This document shows positions 49,068-59,012 of a stretch of 64,000 nucleotides of DNA, piece by piece (within the stretch, counting starts at the first letter, position 1; the number at the start of each line of letters is the position of its first letter). A program made the translations under genes and the position numbers. The stretch is taken from the NCBI RefSeq assembly GCF_009498455.1, contig NZ_CP045644.1, forward strand, positions 7,133,001 to 7,197,000. Reading direction: 5' to 3'. This stretch comes from Variovorax paradoxus (lineage in GTDB: Bacteria; Pseudomonadota; Gammaproteobacteria; Burkholderiales; Burkholderiaceae_C). Under the pieces are notes generated by a model. That model made no database searches and was not told where the DNA came from. It saw nothing but the letters and a program-made list of their open reading frames with translations.

Positions 49068-49946
49068 TCAGTGGTTCAGGAAGCGCATCGAGTAGTCGAT
49101 GGCTTTCACGTCCTTGGTCAACGCGCCGATCGAGATCCGGTCGACACCGGTCTCGGCCAGGGCGCGCAGGCCGTCGAGCGTGACGCCGCCCGAAATCTCG
49201 AGCACGGCCTTGCGGTCGTCGCCCACGGCGTCGTTCAGGCGCACGGCCTCGCGCAGCGTGGGCAGGTCCATGTTGTCGAGCAGCACCATGCGGGCGCCGG
49301 CGTCCAGCGCTTCCTTCAACTGGGCCAGCGTCTCGACCTCGACCTCGACGAACGCGGCCTGCGCGGCCACGGGCGCCACCGCGCGCAGGGCGGCGGCCAC
49401 GCCACCGGCCGCGGCGATGTGGTTTTCCTTGATGAGCACCGCGTCGTACAGGCCGATGCGGTGGTTCAGCCCGCCGCCGGTGCGCACGGCGTACTTCTGC
49501 GCCAGACGCAGGCCCGGCAGGGTCTTGCGGGTGTCGACGATGCGGGCGCGCGTGCCTTTCACGGCGTCGGCGTACAGCGCGGTCTTGGTGGCGACGGCGC
49601 TCAGCAGCTGCAGGAAGTTGAGCGCGGTGCGCTCGGCCGTCAGCAGCGCGCGAGCGCCACCCCGGATTTCGAGCACGGGCTGGTCGGCGGCGCAGCGTTC
49701 GCCCTCGCCGCACAGCCAGGTGATGCGCGCCTGCGGATCGAGCCGCCGCACGGTGGCCTCGACCCAGGGCGCGCCGCACACCACGGCGGCTTCGCGCGCG
49801 AGCACGCGGGCATGGGCCGTGCGGGAGGCGTCGACCAGCGAGGCGGTCAGGTCGCCGTCGGCGACGTCTTCTTGCAGGGCGCGGGCGACGTCGGACTCGG
49901 CCAGCGCGGCGACGGCCGACGCCGAGAAATCAAAGCGAAGGCTCAT
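49068..49946 (-). CDS. nadC: Nicotinate-nucleotide pyrophosphorylase (carboxylating)
   Basis: A 292-residue quinolinate phosphoribosyltransferase. The opening ALQEDVADGDLTASLV, the central ERTALNFLQLLSAVAT and VDTRKTLPGLRLAQKYAVRTGGGLNHRIGLYDAVLIKENHI, and the phosphate-binding LEISGGVTLDGL all fit. It converts quinolinate to NaMN. Preceded by gpsA on the same strand. Confidence 0.97.
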   Translation of the reverse strand: MSLRFDFSASAVAALAESDVARALQEDVADGDLTASLVDASRTAHARVLAREAAVVCGAPWVEATVRRLDPQARITWLCGEGERCAADQPVLEIRGGARALLTAERTALNFLQLLSAVATKTALYADAVKGTRARIVDTRKTLPGLRLAQKYAVRTGGGLNHRIGLYDAVLIKENHIAAAGGVAAALRAVAPVAAQAAFVEVEVETLAQLKEALDAGARMVLLDNMDLPTLREAVRLNDAVGDDRKAVLEISGGVTLDGLRALAETGVDRISIGALTKDVKAIDYSMRFLNH

Positions 49947-49966
49947 GTCTCTGGAATCTCTGATTT

Positions 49967-51004
49967 TCAGGAGGAGTGGCGGGGCACCGAACCGGCTTGC
50001 ACCGATTCCGGCACCGGGTCGCGCCCGGTCAGCGCCGCCACGGCGTCGCGCGGGCTCACCTGGCCGTCGAGCAGCGCGACCACGCCTTCGGCGATGGGCA
50101 TCTCGATGCCCAGGCCGCGCGCGCGCTGCACCACGGTGCGGGCGCAGTACACGCCCTCGGCCACGTGGCCCAGCGAATCGACAGCCTGCGCGAGCGTGCG
50201 GCCCTGGGCCAGCAGCAGCCCGACCTTGCGGTTGCGCGACAGGTCGCCGGTGGAAGTCAGCACGAGGTCGCCCAGGCCCGACAGGCCCATGAAGGTGTCG
50301 GCGCGGGCGCCGAGCGCCAGGCCGAAGCGGGTCATTTCGGCCAGGCCGCGCGTGATCAGCGCCGCGCGGGCGTTGAGCCCGAGCGCGAGGCCGTCGCACA
50401 GCCCGGTGGCGATGGCGAGCACGTTCTTCACGGCGCCACCGACTTCGACGCCGACGATGTCGTCGTTGGCGTACACGCGCAGGGCCGGGCCGTGGAAGGC
50501 GTCGACCAGCGCATCGCGCACGCCGGCGTGCGGGCTGGCAGCCACCAGCGCGGTCGGACGCCCTTCGGCGACCTCTTGCGCAAAGCTGGGGCCGCTGAGC
50601 ACGCCCGCCTTCAACTCAGGCGCAACCTGCGCCCAGATTTCGTGGGCGAGCAGGCCAAAGGCGGTGGGAGAGGTGCTGTCGAGCGCGGGCTCGACGCCCT
50701 TGCACAGCCACGCCACCGGCACGGTGGTGCCGCGCAGGGCGATCAGCTGTTCGCGCAGCGCGGCCATGGGCGTGGCGACGATGACGAGGTCGGCCCCGGC
50801 CTGCGCCTGGGCGATGTCGCCCGCGCGCACGGCCAGCGAGGCCGGCAGGGCCAGTCCGGGAAGGTAGCGGGTGTTTTCACGCGCGGCCGACATGGCGTCG
50901 GCCTGGGCGGCGTCGCGCGCCCACAGCGTGACCTCGTGGCGGGCCGCCGCGTTGACTGCGACGGCCGTGCCCCAGGCACCGGCGCCATGAACGCAGATCT
51001 TCAT
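49967..51004 (-). CDS. gpsA: Glycerol-3-phosphate dehydrogenase (NAD(P)+)
   Basis: A 345-residue cytoplasmic enzyme for phospholipid precursor supply. NAD(P) site [19 protein letters not shown]; catalytic Lys region [15 protein letters not shown] and the late [26 protein letters not shown] are present. secB lies 28 bases upstream on the same strand. Order secB-gpsA is common in related genomes. Confidence 0.97.
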   Translation of the reverse strand: MKICVHGAGAWGTAVAVNAAARHEVTLWARDAAQADAMSAARENTRYLPGLALPASLAVRAGDIAQAQAGADLVIVATPMAALREQLIALRGTTVPVAWLCKGVEPALDSTSPTAFGLLAHEIWAQVAPELKAGVLSGPSFAQEVAEGRPTALVAASPHAGVRDALVDAFHGPALRVYANDDIVGVEVGGAVKNVLAIATGLCDGLALGLNARAALITRGLAEMTRFGLALGARADTFMGLSGLGDLVLTSTGDLSRNRKVGLLLAQGRTLAQAVDSLGHVAEGVYCARTVVQRARGLGIEMPIAEGVVALLDGQVSPRDAVAALTGRDPVPESVQAGSVPRHSS

Positions 51005-51032
51005 CGTGCGCTGGCGGCGTCGTGCGGCCGGT

Positions 51033-51497
51033 TTACTGGGCCAGGGTGGGTGCAGCCTGGCCGGCGGCCTGGGCTTGCTGCTGCTCGTACATGGCCTGGA
51101 AGTTGATTTCAGCCAGGTGCACGGGCGGGAAGCCGCCGCGCTGGATCACGTCGGCCACGTTGCCGCGCAGGTACGGGTAGACGATCTGCGGGCAGGCGAT
51201 GCCCAGGATCGGACCCATCTGGTCTTCCGGCAGGTTGCGGATCTCGAAGATGCCGGCTTGCTTGGCTTCGACCAGGAACACGGTGCGGTCTTCGATCTTG
51301 GTCTGCACGGTGGCCGACACGGTGATCTCGAAGATGCCGTCGGCCACGGGCTGGGCGTCCACGCCGAGCTGGATGTCGACGGTGGGCTGCGTCTGCTCCA
51401 GCAGGATCGCGGGCGAGTTGGGTTGTTCGAGCGACAGGTCCTTGAGGTAGACGCGCTGGATCTGGAACACGGGATCTTGGGCTTGCTGGTCGGCCAT
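51033..51497 (-). CDS. secB: Protein-export chaperone SecB
   Basis: A 154-residue tetrameric chaperone that brings unfolded preproteins to SecA. Marks are [22 protein letters not shown] and the Gly-rich [34 protein letters not shown] 51497 is chosen; an upstream in-frame ATT/ATG extension is not conserved. The Gln/Ala-rich end is common in this family. Confidence 0.97.
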   Translation of the reverse strand: MADQQAQDPVFQIQRVYLKDLSLEQPNSPAILLEQTQPTVDIQLGVDAQPVADGIFEITVSATVQTKIEDRTVFLVEAKQAGIFEIRNLPEDQMGPILGIACPQIVYPYLRGNVADVIQRGGFPPVHLAEINFQAMYEQQQAQAAGQAAPTLAQ

Positions 51498-51625
51498 GGC
51501 TGAACTTTCGAGGATCAAAACAATGCCCGCCGGGGAGAGGGTCCCGCAGCGGGCTGCAGATGAGGGAACAAACGATTATCGCCCGACGGCCCGCGCACTT
51601 TCGTGACGCCGGACCGCAGCGGGCT

Positions 51626-51886
51626 TCAGGCGCCTTGCAGCAACGGAACGAGGCCGCCGCGGCTGTCGAGCGCCTGCAGGTCGTCGCAGCCGCCCACGTG
51701 GGTGTCGCCGATGAAAATCTGCGGCACCGTGCGGCGCTGGGTGATTTCCATCATGGTGTTGCGGGCTTGCGGGTCGGTGTCGATGCGAATCTCTTCGATC
51801 TCTTCGACGCCCTTGGCCTTGAGGATCTGCTTGGCACGCGTGCAGTACGGGCAGAACGCGGTGGTGTACATCTTGACGGCTTGCAT
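51626..51886 (-). CDS. grxC: Glutaredoxin 3
   Basis: An 86-residue glutaredoxin with active-site CPYC (Cys12 and Cys15), the cis-Pro region [14 protein letters not shown], and the GGCDDL end. Reduces disulfides with glutathione in the cytoplasm. It is followed by secB (downstream) and preceded by the rhodanese gene, a conserved order in Burkholderiales. Confidence 0.96.
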   Translation of the reverse strand: MQAVKMYTTAFCPYCTRAKQILKAKGVEEIEEIRIDTDPQARNTMMEITQRRTVPQIFIGDTHVGGCDDLQALDSRGGLVPLLQGA

Positions 51887-51907
51887 GCGCTTTACCTTGG
51901 GGAAGAG

Positions 51908-52324
51908 TTAAGCCTTTTCAACCGGCAGATTAGCCTCTTTCCAGGCCTTGAGCCCGCCAGCCACCGCTTGGGCCTGCTCGTAACCGAGCTTCTTGGCCGT
52001 GGCCACGGCGCGCTGGGCACGGGCGCCGGTGGCGCACACCAGCAGCAGCGGCACGTTCTTGTTCTTGACCGTGCCAGCCAGCTTTTCCTCGAGCAGGTTC
52101 AGCGGGACGTTCTTGGCGCCGATCATGTGGCCGCCGGCAAACTCTTCGGGTTCGCGCACGTCGACCAGCACCGCGCGCTCGCGGTTGATGAGCTGCACGG
52201 CACCCTGGGCCGTGAGCGTGCCACCGCCCGCACCGCGGATCATCGGCCAGGCCAGCATGCCGCCCGAAGTGAGCGCCATCAGGATCAGCATCCAGTTCGC
52301 GGTGACGAATTCGATCAATTTCAC
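51908..52324 (-). CDS. Rhodanese-like domain protein, membrane-anchored
   Basis: A 138-residue protein with an N-terminal transmembrane segment (about residues 8-27) and a single rhodanese domain. Active Cys97 lies in [13 protein letters not shown]; the [21 protein letters not shown] motif is in place. It can bind persulfide sulfur; its function is not known. Divergent from gpmA. Confidence 0.93.
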   Translation of the reverse strand: MKLIEFVTANWMLILMALTSGGMLAWPMIRGAGGGTLTAQGAVQLINRERAVLVDVREPEEFAGGHMIGAKNVPLNLLEEKLAGTVKNKNVPLLLVCATGARAQRAVATAKKLGYEQAQAVAGGLKAWKEANLPVEKA

Positions 52325-52396
52325 GGGGGTTCCTTGGATGGCAAACCCGGGATTTTAGAATGCTGGTTTTCCCACGCGCTGCCAAAGGCCTCCGAC

Positions 52397-53140
52397 ATGC
52401 ACAAACTGGTACTGATCCGCCATGGCGAATCGACCTGGAATCTCGAAAACCGTTTCACCGGCTGGACCGACGTCGACCTGACCGAGACCGGCGTCGAGCA
52501 GGCCAAGCAGGCCGGCCGGCTGCTCAAGGCCGAGGGCTACGACTTCGACGTGGCCTACACCAGCGTGCTCAAGCGCGCCACCCGCACCCTCTGGCACACG
52601 CTCGACGAACTCGACCGCACCTGGCTGCCCGTGGTGCACTCCTGGCGCCTCAACGAACGCCATTACGGCGGCCTGCAGGGCCTGAACAAGGCCGAAACCG
52701 CCAAGAAGTACGGCGACGAGCAGGTGCTGGTCTGGCGCCGCAGCTACAGCACCCCGCCGCCGCCGCTGGAAGCCGACGACCCGCGCAGCGAGCGCTCCGA
52801 CGTGCGCTACGCCAAGCTGTCGCCCGAGCAGATTCCGCTGACCGAGTGCCTGAAGGACACGGTGGCGCGCGTGCTGCCGTTCTGGAACGAGTCGATGGCG
52901 CCGGCCATCCGCACCGGCCGCCGGCTGGTGGTGGCCGCCCACGGCAATTCGATCCGCGCGCTGGTGAAGTACCTGGACGGTATTTCGGACGACGCCATCG
53001 TCGGCCTGAACATCCCGAACGGCATTCCGCTGGTCTACGAGCTCGACGACGACCTCAAGCCCCTGCGCCACTACTACCTGGGCGATGCCGCCGCCGCCGA
53101 AAAGGCCGCCGCCGCGGTGGCGTCGCAAGGCAAGGGCTGA
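52397..53140 (+). CDS. gpmA: 2,3-Bisphosphoglycerate-dependent phosphoglycerate mutase
   Basis: A 247-residue glycolytic enzyme with the catalytic His9 in [24 protein letters not shown], the [11 protein letters not shown] segment and the second His in [16 protein letters not shown]. The C-terminus is Ala-rich. Full length. Followed by a hairpin and the ctpA gene. Confidence 0.97.
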   Translation: MHKLVLIRHGESTWNLENRFTGWTDVDLTETGVEQAKQAGRLLKAEGYDFDVAYTSVLKRATRTLWHTLDELDRTWLPVVHSWRLNERHYGGLQGLNKAETAKKYGDEQVLVWRRSYSTPPPPLEADDPRSERSDVRYAKLSPEQIPLTECLKDTVARVLPFWNESMAPAIRTGRRLVVAAHGNSIRALVKYLDGISDDAIVGLNIPNGIPLVYELDDDLKPLRHYYLGDAAAAEKAAAAVASQGKG

Positions 53141-53166
53141 AGACGTAAGCAAAAGAAGAAAACCCG

Positions 53167-53199
53167 GCCTGCCGGTCCCTCCGTGGAACCCCGGCAGGC
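53167..53199 (+). terminator. Hairpin after gpmA
   Basis: GCCTGCCGG and CCGGCAGGC form a perfect 9-base stem with a 15-base loop. Only a weak AATTT follows, so it is a terminator-like hairpin rather than a classical one. Confidence 0.5.
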
Positions 53200-53260
53200 A
53201 ATTTGCTTCCAAGCTGTGTATATTGGTTCGACAGCCGTCGACATACAGGACATTTCACTC

Positions 53261-54706
53261 ATGATGGGCCAGAAACTGAAGATCACCGGCTGGGTCGCCG
53301 CCGGCGCCGTTGCTGGCGTCCTGACCACCGTCTCGCTGCAGACGGTCGCGCGAGGTTCGCTCGCGCCGCTCCCCCTCGAGGAACTGCAGCAACTCGCGGC
53401 CGTCTTCGGGATGGTCAAGAGCGACTATGTCGAGGCGGTCGATGAGAAGAAACTCATCTCCGACGCCATCTCGGGCATGGTCGCCGGGCTCGATCCGCAC
53501 TCGCAGTACTTCGACAAGAAGTCCTTCAAGGAATTCCGAGAGGGCACCACGGGCCGCTTCGTCGGCGTGGGCATCGAAATCTCGCAGGAAGACGGCCTCA
53601 TCAAGGTCGTCTCCCCCATCGAAGGCTCGCCCGCCTTCCGCGCCGGCTTGAAGCCGAACGACCTGATCACCAAGATCGACGACACGGCCGTGCGCGGCCT
53701 GTCGCTGAACGAAGCCGTCAAGCGCATGCGCGGCGAGGCCAACACCAAGGTGTTGCTGACCATCTTCCGCAAGGACGAGAGCCGCACCTTCCCGGTCACG
53801 ATCACGCGCGAGGAAATCCGTACCCAGTCGGTGCGCGGCAAGATGATCGAGCCGGGCTACGGCTGGATCCGCCTGTCGCAGTTCCAGGAGCGCACGGTCG
53901 ACGACTTCGTCAAGAAGATCGAAGAGCTCTATAAGGAAGACCCGAACCTCAAGGGCCTGGTGCTCGACCTGCGCAATGACCCGGGCGGCCTGCTCGACGC
54001 GGCGGTGGCGGTGTCGGCGGCCTTCCTGCCCGAGAACGTCACGGTGGTCACCACCGACGGCCAGCTGGCCGAAAGCAAGTCGATCTACAAGGCGGCGCCC
54101 GAGTTCTACCAGCGCCGTTCGGGCAGCGATCCGCTGCGCAACCTGCCGGCAGCGCTCAAGAACGTGCCGCTAGTGGTGCTGGTGAACGAAGGCTCGGCCT
54201 CGGCCAGCGAAATCGTGGCCGGCGCACTGCAAGACCACAAGCGCGCCACCATCATGGGCAGCCAGACCTTCGGCAAGGGCTCGGTGCAAACGGTGCGCCC
54301 GCTCGGCCCCGACACCGGCCTGAAGATCACCACCGCGCGCTACTACACGCCGAGCGGCACCTCGATCCAGGCCAAGGGCATCGTGCCCAACGTGCTGATC
54401 GACGAAAGCGCCGAGGGCAGCCCGTTTGCCGCCCTGCGCATGCGCGAGGCCGACCTCGAGAAGCACCTGGCCAGCGGCCAGGGCCCCGAGGTGAAAGACC
54501 CCGAGCGTGAAAAGGCCCGCGACGAAGCCCGCAAGCGCCTCGAGGAAGAAGCCAAGAAGCCGCCGCAGGACCGCAAGGTGCCCGAGTTCGGCACCGACAA
54601 GGACTTCCCGTTGGTGCAGGCGCTGAACCGCCTGAAGGGCCAGCCGGTGCTCGTGAGCAAGACGCAGGTCATCGTCGACAACAAGGACGAGAAGAAGGAA
54701 AACTGA
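53261..54706 (+). CDS. C-terminal processing peptidase (S41, Ctp)
   Basis: A 481-residue exported protease with an N-terminal signal/anchor, a PDZ domain (about residues 90-175, FVGVGIEISQEDGLIKVVSPIEGSPAFRAGLKPNDLI), and an S41 domain. The catalytic Ser is in NEGSASASEIVAGALQD and Lys in GSQTFGKGSVQT. The C-terminus is Lys/Glu/Arg-rich (EKARDEARKRLEEEAKK) and probably a coiled coil. Acts in the periplasm on misfolded or lipoprotein targets. Two ATGs overlap at the start (53261 or 53264). Confidence 0.94.
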   Translation: MMGQKLKITGWVAAGAVAGVLTTVSLQTVARGSLAPLPLEELQQLAAVFGMVKSDYVEAVDEKKLISDAISGMVAGLDPHSQYFDKKSFKEFREGTTGRFVGVGIEISQEDGLIKVVSPIEGSPAFRAGLKPNDLITKIDDTAVRGLSLNEAVKRMRGEANTKVLLTIFRKDESRTFPVTITREEIRTQSVRGKMIEPGYGWIRLSQFQERTVDDFVKKIEELYKEDPNLKGLVLDLRNDPGGLLDAAVAVSAAFLPENVTVVTTDGQLAESKSIYKAAPEFYQRRSGSDPLRNLPAALKNVPLVVLVNEGSASASEIVAGALQDHKRATIMGSQTFGKGSVQTVRPLGPDTGLKITTARYYTPSGTSIQAKGIVPNVLIDESAEGSPFAALRMREADLEKHLASGQGPEVKDPEREKARDEARKRLEEEAKKPPQDRKVPEFGTDKDFPLVQALNRLKGQPVLVSKTQVIVDNKDEKKEN

Positions 54707-54786
54707 TCCGGCGAGCGGGCCGCACCCTGCGTGCGGTTCGCGCCACCGGCGTTTTTCCTTCATCCGCGAAGTTCCAGGCAGCGCGC

Positions 54787-55551
54787 ATGGACGATCACGA
54801 CCTGCTGCGCTATTCGCGCCACATCCTCCTTGAGGAATTCGGCATCGACGGCCAGGCGCGCGTCAGTGCCGGACGGGCGCTCGTCATCGGCGCCGGCGGG
54901 CTGGGCTCGCCGGTGGCCCTGTACCTCGCGGCGGCGGGGGTCGGCCACATCGTGCTGGTCGACGACGACGAGGTCGATCTCACCAACCTGCAGCGGCAGG
55001 TGGCCCACACGCAGGCGCGGGTCGGCCAGTCCAAGGTCGCATCCGCCGCGCAGGCCATGCGCGACATCAATCCCGACATTGCCATCGAGACCCACGCCGT
55101 GCGCGCCGACGAGGCGCTGCTGTCACGGCTGGTGGCCGCGGCCGACGTGGTGGTCGATTGCTGCGACAACTTCGCCACCCGGCAGGCCGTGAACCGCGCC
55201 TGCGTGGCGCATGCCAAACCGCTGGTGGCGGGCGCGGCGATCCGTTTCGACGGCCAGCTGAGCGTCTACGACACGCGCGACGCCGCCTGTCCCTGCTACG
55301 CCTGCCTGTTCCCGCCCGAGGCCAGCTTCGAGGAAACGCGCTGTGCAGTGCTGGGGGTGTTCGGCCCGGTCGTCGGCACCATCGGGACGCTGCAGGCCAG
55401 CGAGGCGCTCAAGCTGCTGGCGGGCATCGGCCCGTCGCTGGCGGGCAAGCTGCTGATGTTCGACGGGCGCAGCACGAGTTTCGACACGCTGCGCGTCTCG
55501 CGCGACCCGCACTGCGGCGTCTGCGCGCAGCGCCAGACGGCGAGCGCCTGA
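54787..55551 (+). CDS. HesA/MoeB/ThiF family E1-like adenylyltransferase
   Basis: A 254-residue E1-like enzyme. ATP site VIGAGGLGSPVALYLAAAGVG near residue 33-50, the DDDEVDLTNLQRQ loop, the Zn-binding pairs CPCYACLF and CGVC, and a conserved Cys in FEETRCAVLGVFGPVVG. It activates the C-terminus of MoaD or ThiS for sulfur transfer. The choice between moeB and thiF cannot be made from context (no moaD or thiS nearby). MoeB would supply molybdopterin for the molybdoenzyme at 15537-17966. Confidence 0.92.
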   Translation: MDDHDLLRYSRHILLEEFGIDGQARVSAGRALVIGAGGLGSPVALYLAAAGVGHIVLVDDDEVDLTNLQRQVAHTQARVGQSKVASAAQAMRDINPDIAIETHAVRADEALLSRLVAAADVVVDCCDNFATRQAVNRACVAHAKPLVAGAAIRFDGQLSVYDTRDAACPCYACLFPPEASFEETRCAVLGVFGPVVGTIGTLQASEALKLLAGIGPSLAGKLLMFDGRSTSFDTLRVSRDPHCGVCAQRQTASA

Positions 55552-55582
55552 GCGCCCGCCCCCCTCTTTCTTTTGTGTTTCC

Positions 55583-57604
55583 TCAGGGCTGACGCGCGCC
55601 CTTGGCCCGCGCCGCACCGCGCGACGCAGCGCCTGTCGTGGGCCGGTTCGCCAGCGCCAGCACACCCGAGCAGTCGGCGTTCTCGCCGGGACCCGTCTCG
55701 ATGGTCGCGGCCAGTGCCAGCAGCGGGTTGATGGCACCGAGCGCCAGCGCTGCAAGACCCCGGCCGGCCAGCGGCCCCACCTCGACACCGCCCCGGGGTG
55801 CGCCGAAGGTGCCGCTCACGACCAAGGGCGTGCGCAGCGACAGGAGGTTCGGGCTCTTGGGCTCGGGGCGGACCACGAAGTCCAGCGACTCGGTCGCGAG
55901 GTTGGCTTGGCCGGTGGCGGTAAAGACGGCGTTGGTGGTGTCCAGCACCAGCGTGCGCGCGTTCATCACGCCCTTGTTCACGTCGAAGGCCAAGGCCGCG
56001 CAGCGCAGTTCGACGTCGCGGTCGCCGCGCAGCAGGAACTTGAGGATGTCGCCGCCCACCAGCGTCGCGAACACGGGCATCAGGTTGCCGAACTGGCCGC
56101 GTCCCGACAGCACCGCCATGTCGCCCGACGCGCCGCCGAGCCAGCTGGCCACCGAATTGCCGGCGCCCGAGAGGTTGATGCGCCCGTCGAGCCGGCCGAC
56201 GCTGTTGCCCGAGTTTTCGAGCTTGGGAATCAGCCGCGCCAGCCGCAGGCCGCGCACGTCGAGCGAGGCGCGGATGTCGGCCGGTGTCTTGGTGGCGTCG
56301 ATGCGGATCGCGCCCGCGAGCTTGCCGTTGGCCACGCCCAGGTCGAGCGGGTCGAGCGACAACACGCCGTCGGTCAGCTTGATCTTGACGCTGCCGCGGT
56401 CCAGCGGCATCTGGCGTACGTTGCGGATGGTTTCGGCGGTGTAGCCCACGTCGGCGTTCATGGCGTGCAGCCGCGCGAAGTCGAAGCGGTGGGTCGGCAG
56501 CACCTTGCCGCCGGGCGGGCGCTTGGGCTGGGCCGAGGCGACCGGCGCCACGCCTTCCACCGCATTGGCGGAACGCGCCGTGGGCGGCAGGCCGATCAGC
56601 GGGCCGAGGTCGTCCATGTCCATCACGCGGGAGCGCAGCGTGCCCGACAGGCGCGGCACCTTGCCGGCCTGATCGAAGCTCATGTCGCCGCCGATGTCCG
56701 ACAGGCCCAGCCGGCCGGTGAGCCCCGCCGCCTCCCAGAGCTTGCCGCGCTTGCGCAGGCCGCCGCTCAGGGCATAGGGCGGGGTCTGAGGCAGCACGAC
56801 GCCGATCAGCGGGTACAGCGCGCTCAGCGTCTGGCCCTTGACCTGGAATCGGGCATCGATGCCGTCGAAGCCCGCCAGTTGCGCCACGGTGCCGCTGGCC
56901 TTGAGCTTCGTCTGGCCGGCGGCGGCGTCGATCTCGAGCGGGAACGGCGGCGCACCGGCGGCGTTGATCTGCAGCACATTGCCGGTGCGCCCGCTCGCCG
57001 TGAGCGGCTGGCCCTGGTAGCGGCCCTTGATGCGGTAATGCAGCGGCAGCTCGCCGCGGTTGCTGTCGTAGTCGAGGTCGGCATGCACGTCGACGCCCAG
57101 GTGCGCGGCCAGGAAGTCGACGGCGCCCTTGTCGACCTGGATCAGGCCGATGGTGGGCACGGTGCCGGTGTCCGAGGTGTCCTTGCCGAAGGCCCAGGTG
57201 CGGCGCCCGTCGGGCTCCATCTGCAGGCCCACGGTGGGCGCGGTCAGCGCCAGGCTCGGAATGACCACCCGCCTGTCGATCAGCGGCCACAGCCGGATCT
57301 CGAAGCTCGCGCGCTCGGCCTTCACCAGATAGGGATCGCGCGCCCATTCGGGGTTGGCAAACTCGATGCCGTCGAAGTTGATGGTGGCGGCTTTCCAGCC
57401 CAGGTCCACGTCGAGGCGGCGGGTGATCTCGAACTTGCGCCCCGTCTTCTCGCTCACGAAGCGGTTGAGCGGCTCGCGCAGCGTGTCCCACGGAAAGAAG
57501 GCGACGAGCAGCGCAAGCGCGGCCAGCAGGACGGCGACCAGCAGCACGAAGGCCGCCAGCAGCTTCTGCCAGCGCGGCCGGGCGCGAAGGGATTGGGTTG
57601 CCAT
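55583..57604 (-). CDS. AsmA family protein
   Basis: A 673-residue protein with an N-terminal transmembrane helix (LLAAFVLLVAVLLAALALLVAF near residue 15-36) and a long beta-rich extracytoplasmic part. The sequence start FPWDTLREPLNRFVSEKTGRKFEITRRLDVDLGW is the AsmA N-terminal domain; the C-terminal part carries the AsmA-like VRPEPKSPNLLSLRTPLVVSGTFGAPRGGVEVGPLAGRG. AsmA-like proteins form bridges for phospholipid transport between membranes. Convergent with the E1-like gene. Confidence 0.92.
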   Translation of the reverse strand: MATQSLRARPRWQKLLAAFVLLVAVLLAALALLVAFFPWDTLREPLNRFVSEKTGRKFEITRRLDVDLGWKAATINFDGIEFANPEWARDPYLVKAERASFEIRLWPLIDRRVVIPSLALTAPTVGLQMEPDGRRTWAFGKDTSDTGTVPTIGLIQVDKGAVDFLAAHLGVDVHADLDYDSNRGELPLHYRIKGRYQGQPLTASGRTGNVLQINAAGAPPFPLEIDAAAGQTKLKASGTVAQLAGFDGIDARFQVKGQTLSALYPLIGVVLPQTPPYALSGGLRKRGKLWEAAGLTGRLGLSDIGGDMSFDQAGKVPRLSGTLRSRVMDMDDLGPLIGLPPTARSANAVEGVAPVASAQPKRPPGGKVLPTHRFDFARLHAMNADVGYTAETIRNVRQMPLDRGSVKIKLTDGVLSLDPLDLGVANGKLAGAIRIDATKTPADIRASLDVRGLRLARLIPKLENSGNSVGRLDGRINLSGAGNSVASWLGGASGDMAVLSGRGQFGNLMPVFATLVGGDILKFLLRGDRDVELRCAALAFDVNKGVMNARTLVLDTTNAVFTATGQANLATESLDFVVRPEPKSPNLLSLRTPLVVSGTFGAPRGGVEVGPLAGRGLAALALGAINPLLALAATIETGPGENADCSGVLALANRPTTGAASRGAARAKGARQP

Positions 57605-57861
57605 GGTCGATTCTTACCCGGAAGCGCACCCGGGCCGGGTCGGCGGCGGGCCGCAGACCCCGTGCGGCTTGGCCTACGGGAAGGCGCAAGGCAGCGCCGG
57701 GACAGCCGCCTGCACAGGCGTCGGAACCCGCCTACAACGCGCGGCCCTCGAACCCTTCATGATCCGGTGCGGGAAAGCCTCAACGTCCATGGGCAGGCTC
57801 TCTCCTCCACAGGGCGCTTGGACATGAGCACCTGCCCACCTCAGAGGAAGCGCGGTTCGGC
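57605..57861. other. 257-base gap before the receiver gene
   Basis: No gene is supported. Contains divergent promoters for asmA and the receiver gene; a GC-rich GGGCCGG/CCGGCC-type inverted region occurs near 57630. Nothing else can be said. Confidence 0.3.
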
Positions 57862-58266
57862 ATGGATTCCAGATTGCAGACCTACGTTGTCGAAGACAAC
57901 CCCACGATCCGTGAAAACCTCATCGGCACTCTGGAAGAGCTCACCTGCACCACGGTCGTCGGCTTTACCGACAACGAGCAGCACGCACGCGACTGGCTGC
58001 GCGACCACGCCGACGAGTGGCACCTGGCCATCGTCGATCTCTTTCTCAAGCAAGGAAGCGGCCTGGGCATCCTCCAGGCCTGCCGGTCGCGCAAGCCCGG
58101 CCAGACGGTGGTGGTGCTCAGCAACTATGCGACGCCCGACATCCGGCGCCGCTGCGCCGAGTTCGGGGTCGACGCGGTGTTCGACAAGTCGAACGAGATC
58201 GACGCACTGGTCGACTTCTGCATCCGCCAGGCCGCCGCGCTGCGGCCCGCGCCCGGCGATGCCTAG
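57862..58266 (+). CDS. Receiver-only response regulator
   Basis: A 134-residue single receiver domain: acidic pair Glu11/Asp12, phosphoacceptor Asp59 in LAIVDLFL, and Lys109 in VFDKS. No output domain follows, so it should act by protein contact or phosphotransfer. Convergent with the NarL-type regulator, seven bases away, and close to the histidine kinase. Confidence 0.9.
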   Translation: MDSRLQTYVVEDNPTIRENLIGTLEELTCTTVVGFTDNEQHARDWLRDHADEWHLAIVDLFLKQGSGLGILQACRSRKPGQTVVVLSNYATPDIRRRCAEFGVDAVFDKSNEIDALVDFCIRQAAALRPAPGDA

Positions 58267-58273
58267 CCGGGGC

Positions 58274-58906
58274 TCAATCGATGAGCTTGTTCTTCAGGGC
58301 GTAGTAGGTCAGGTCGCTGTTGGACGACAGGTTCATCTTCTCCATCAGCCGCGTGCGGTAGGTGCTCACCGTCTTCACCGACAGCGACAGCGTCTTGGCG
58401 ATGTCGCCCGCGGTCTCGCCCTTGGCCAGCTTCAGGAACACCTGGAACTCGCGCTCCGAGAGTTGCTCGTGCGGCGCGGCGTCGTCCTTGCGGTCGAGCT
58501 GGCGGGCCAGCAGTTCGGCCACGGCGGGCGTGATGTAGCGCCGGCCCAGCGAAATGGTGCGAATGGCGTTCACGATCTCGATGGGATCGCACTCCTTGTT
58601 GAGGTAGCCGCTCGCGCCCTGACGGATCAGGTTCATCGCGTAGTGCTCCTCGGGGTAGCCGCTGAGGATCAGGATGCCCACGTCCGGCGCCTTGGCGCGG
58701 ATCATGGCCAGGGCATCGATGCCGCTTTGCCCCGGCATGGACAGATCCATCACCAGCACGTCCAGTTCGGTGGTGCGCACCAGTTCGATGGCTTCGCGGC
58801 CGCTCGCTGCCTCGCCCGCCACGCGCAGGTCCACGTGCTCGGAGAAGAACTGCCGGAGGCCCGATCGCACGATGGCGTGGTCGTCCACAATTCCAATTTT
58901 GATCAT
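58274..58906 (-). CDS. NarL/FixJ-type response regulator
   Basis: A 210-residue regulator with a receiver domain (Asp7/Asp8, phospho-Asp54, Lys104) and a LuxR-type helix-turn-helix (LSEREFQVFLKLAKGETAGDIAKTLSLSVKTVSTYRTRLMEK, about residues 146-190). It resembles GacA/UvrY in layout. Divergent from the histidine kinase gene at 59013; the two most likely form a pair. Confidence 0.95.
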   Translation of the reverse strand: MIKIGIVDDHAIVRSGLRQFFSEHVDLRVAGEAASGREAIELVRTTELDVLVMDLSMPGQSGIDALAMIRAKAPDVGILILSGYPEEHYAMNLIRQGASGYLNKECDPIEIVNAIRTISLGRRYITPAVAELLARQLDRKDDAAPHEQLSEREFQVFLKLAKGETAGDIAKTLSLSVKTVSTYRTRLMEKMNLSSNSDLTYYALKNKLID

Positions 58907-59012
58907 CTGTTACTTTCGTCGTTGTGCTGCACAGGTGGAAGCCGCAGCATGCCGGTCCCTGATTGTTATCAATTATTCACGAAGTTGCATTGAATGCGAC
59001 CCTGAAGGTGTC

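Noticed and set aside
47835..50867. 1000-codon open frame opposite nadA, nadC and gpsA
   Set aside because: Same reason: antisense shadow of three recognised genes.
53203..53224. A promoter before ctpA (TTGCTT with TATATT)
   Set aside because: The spacing is only about 10 bases, too short for a sigma-70 promoter.
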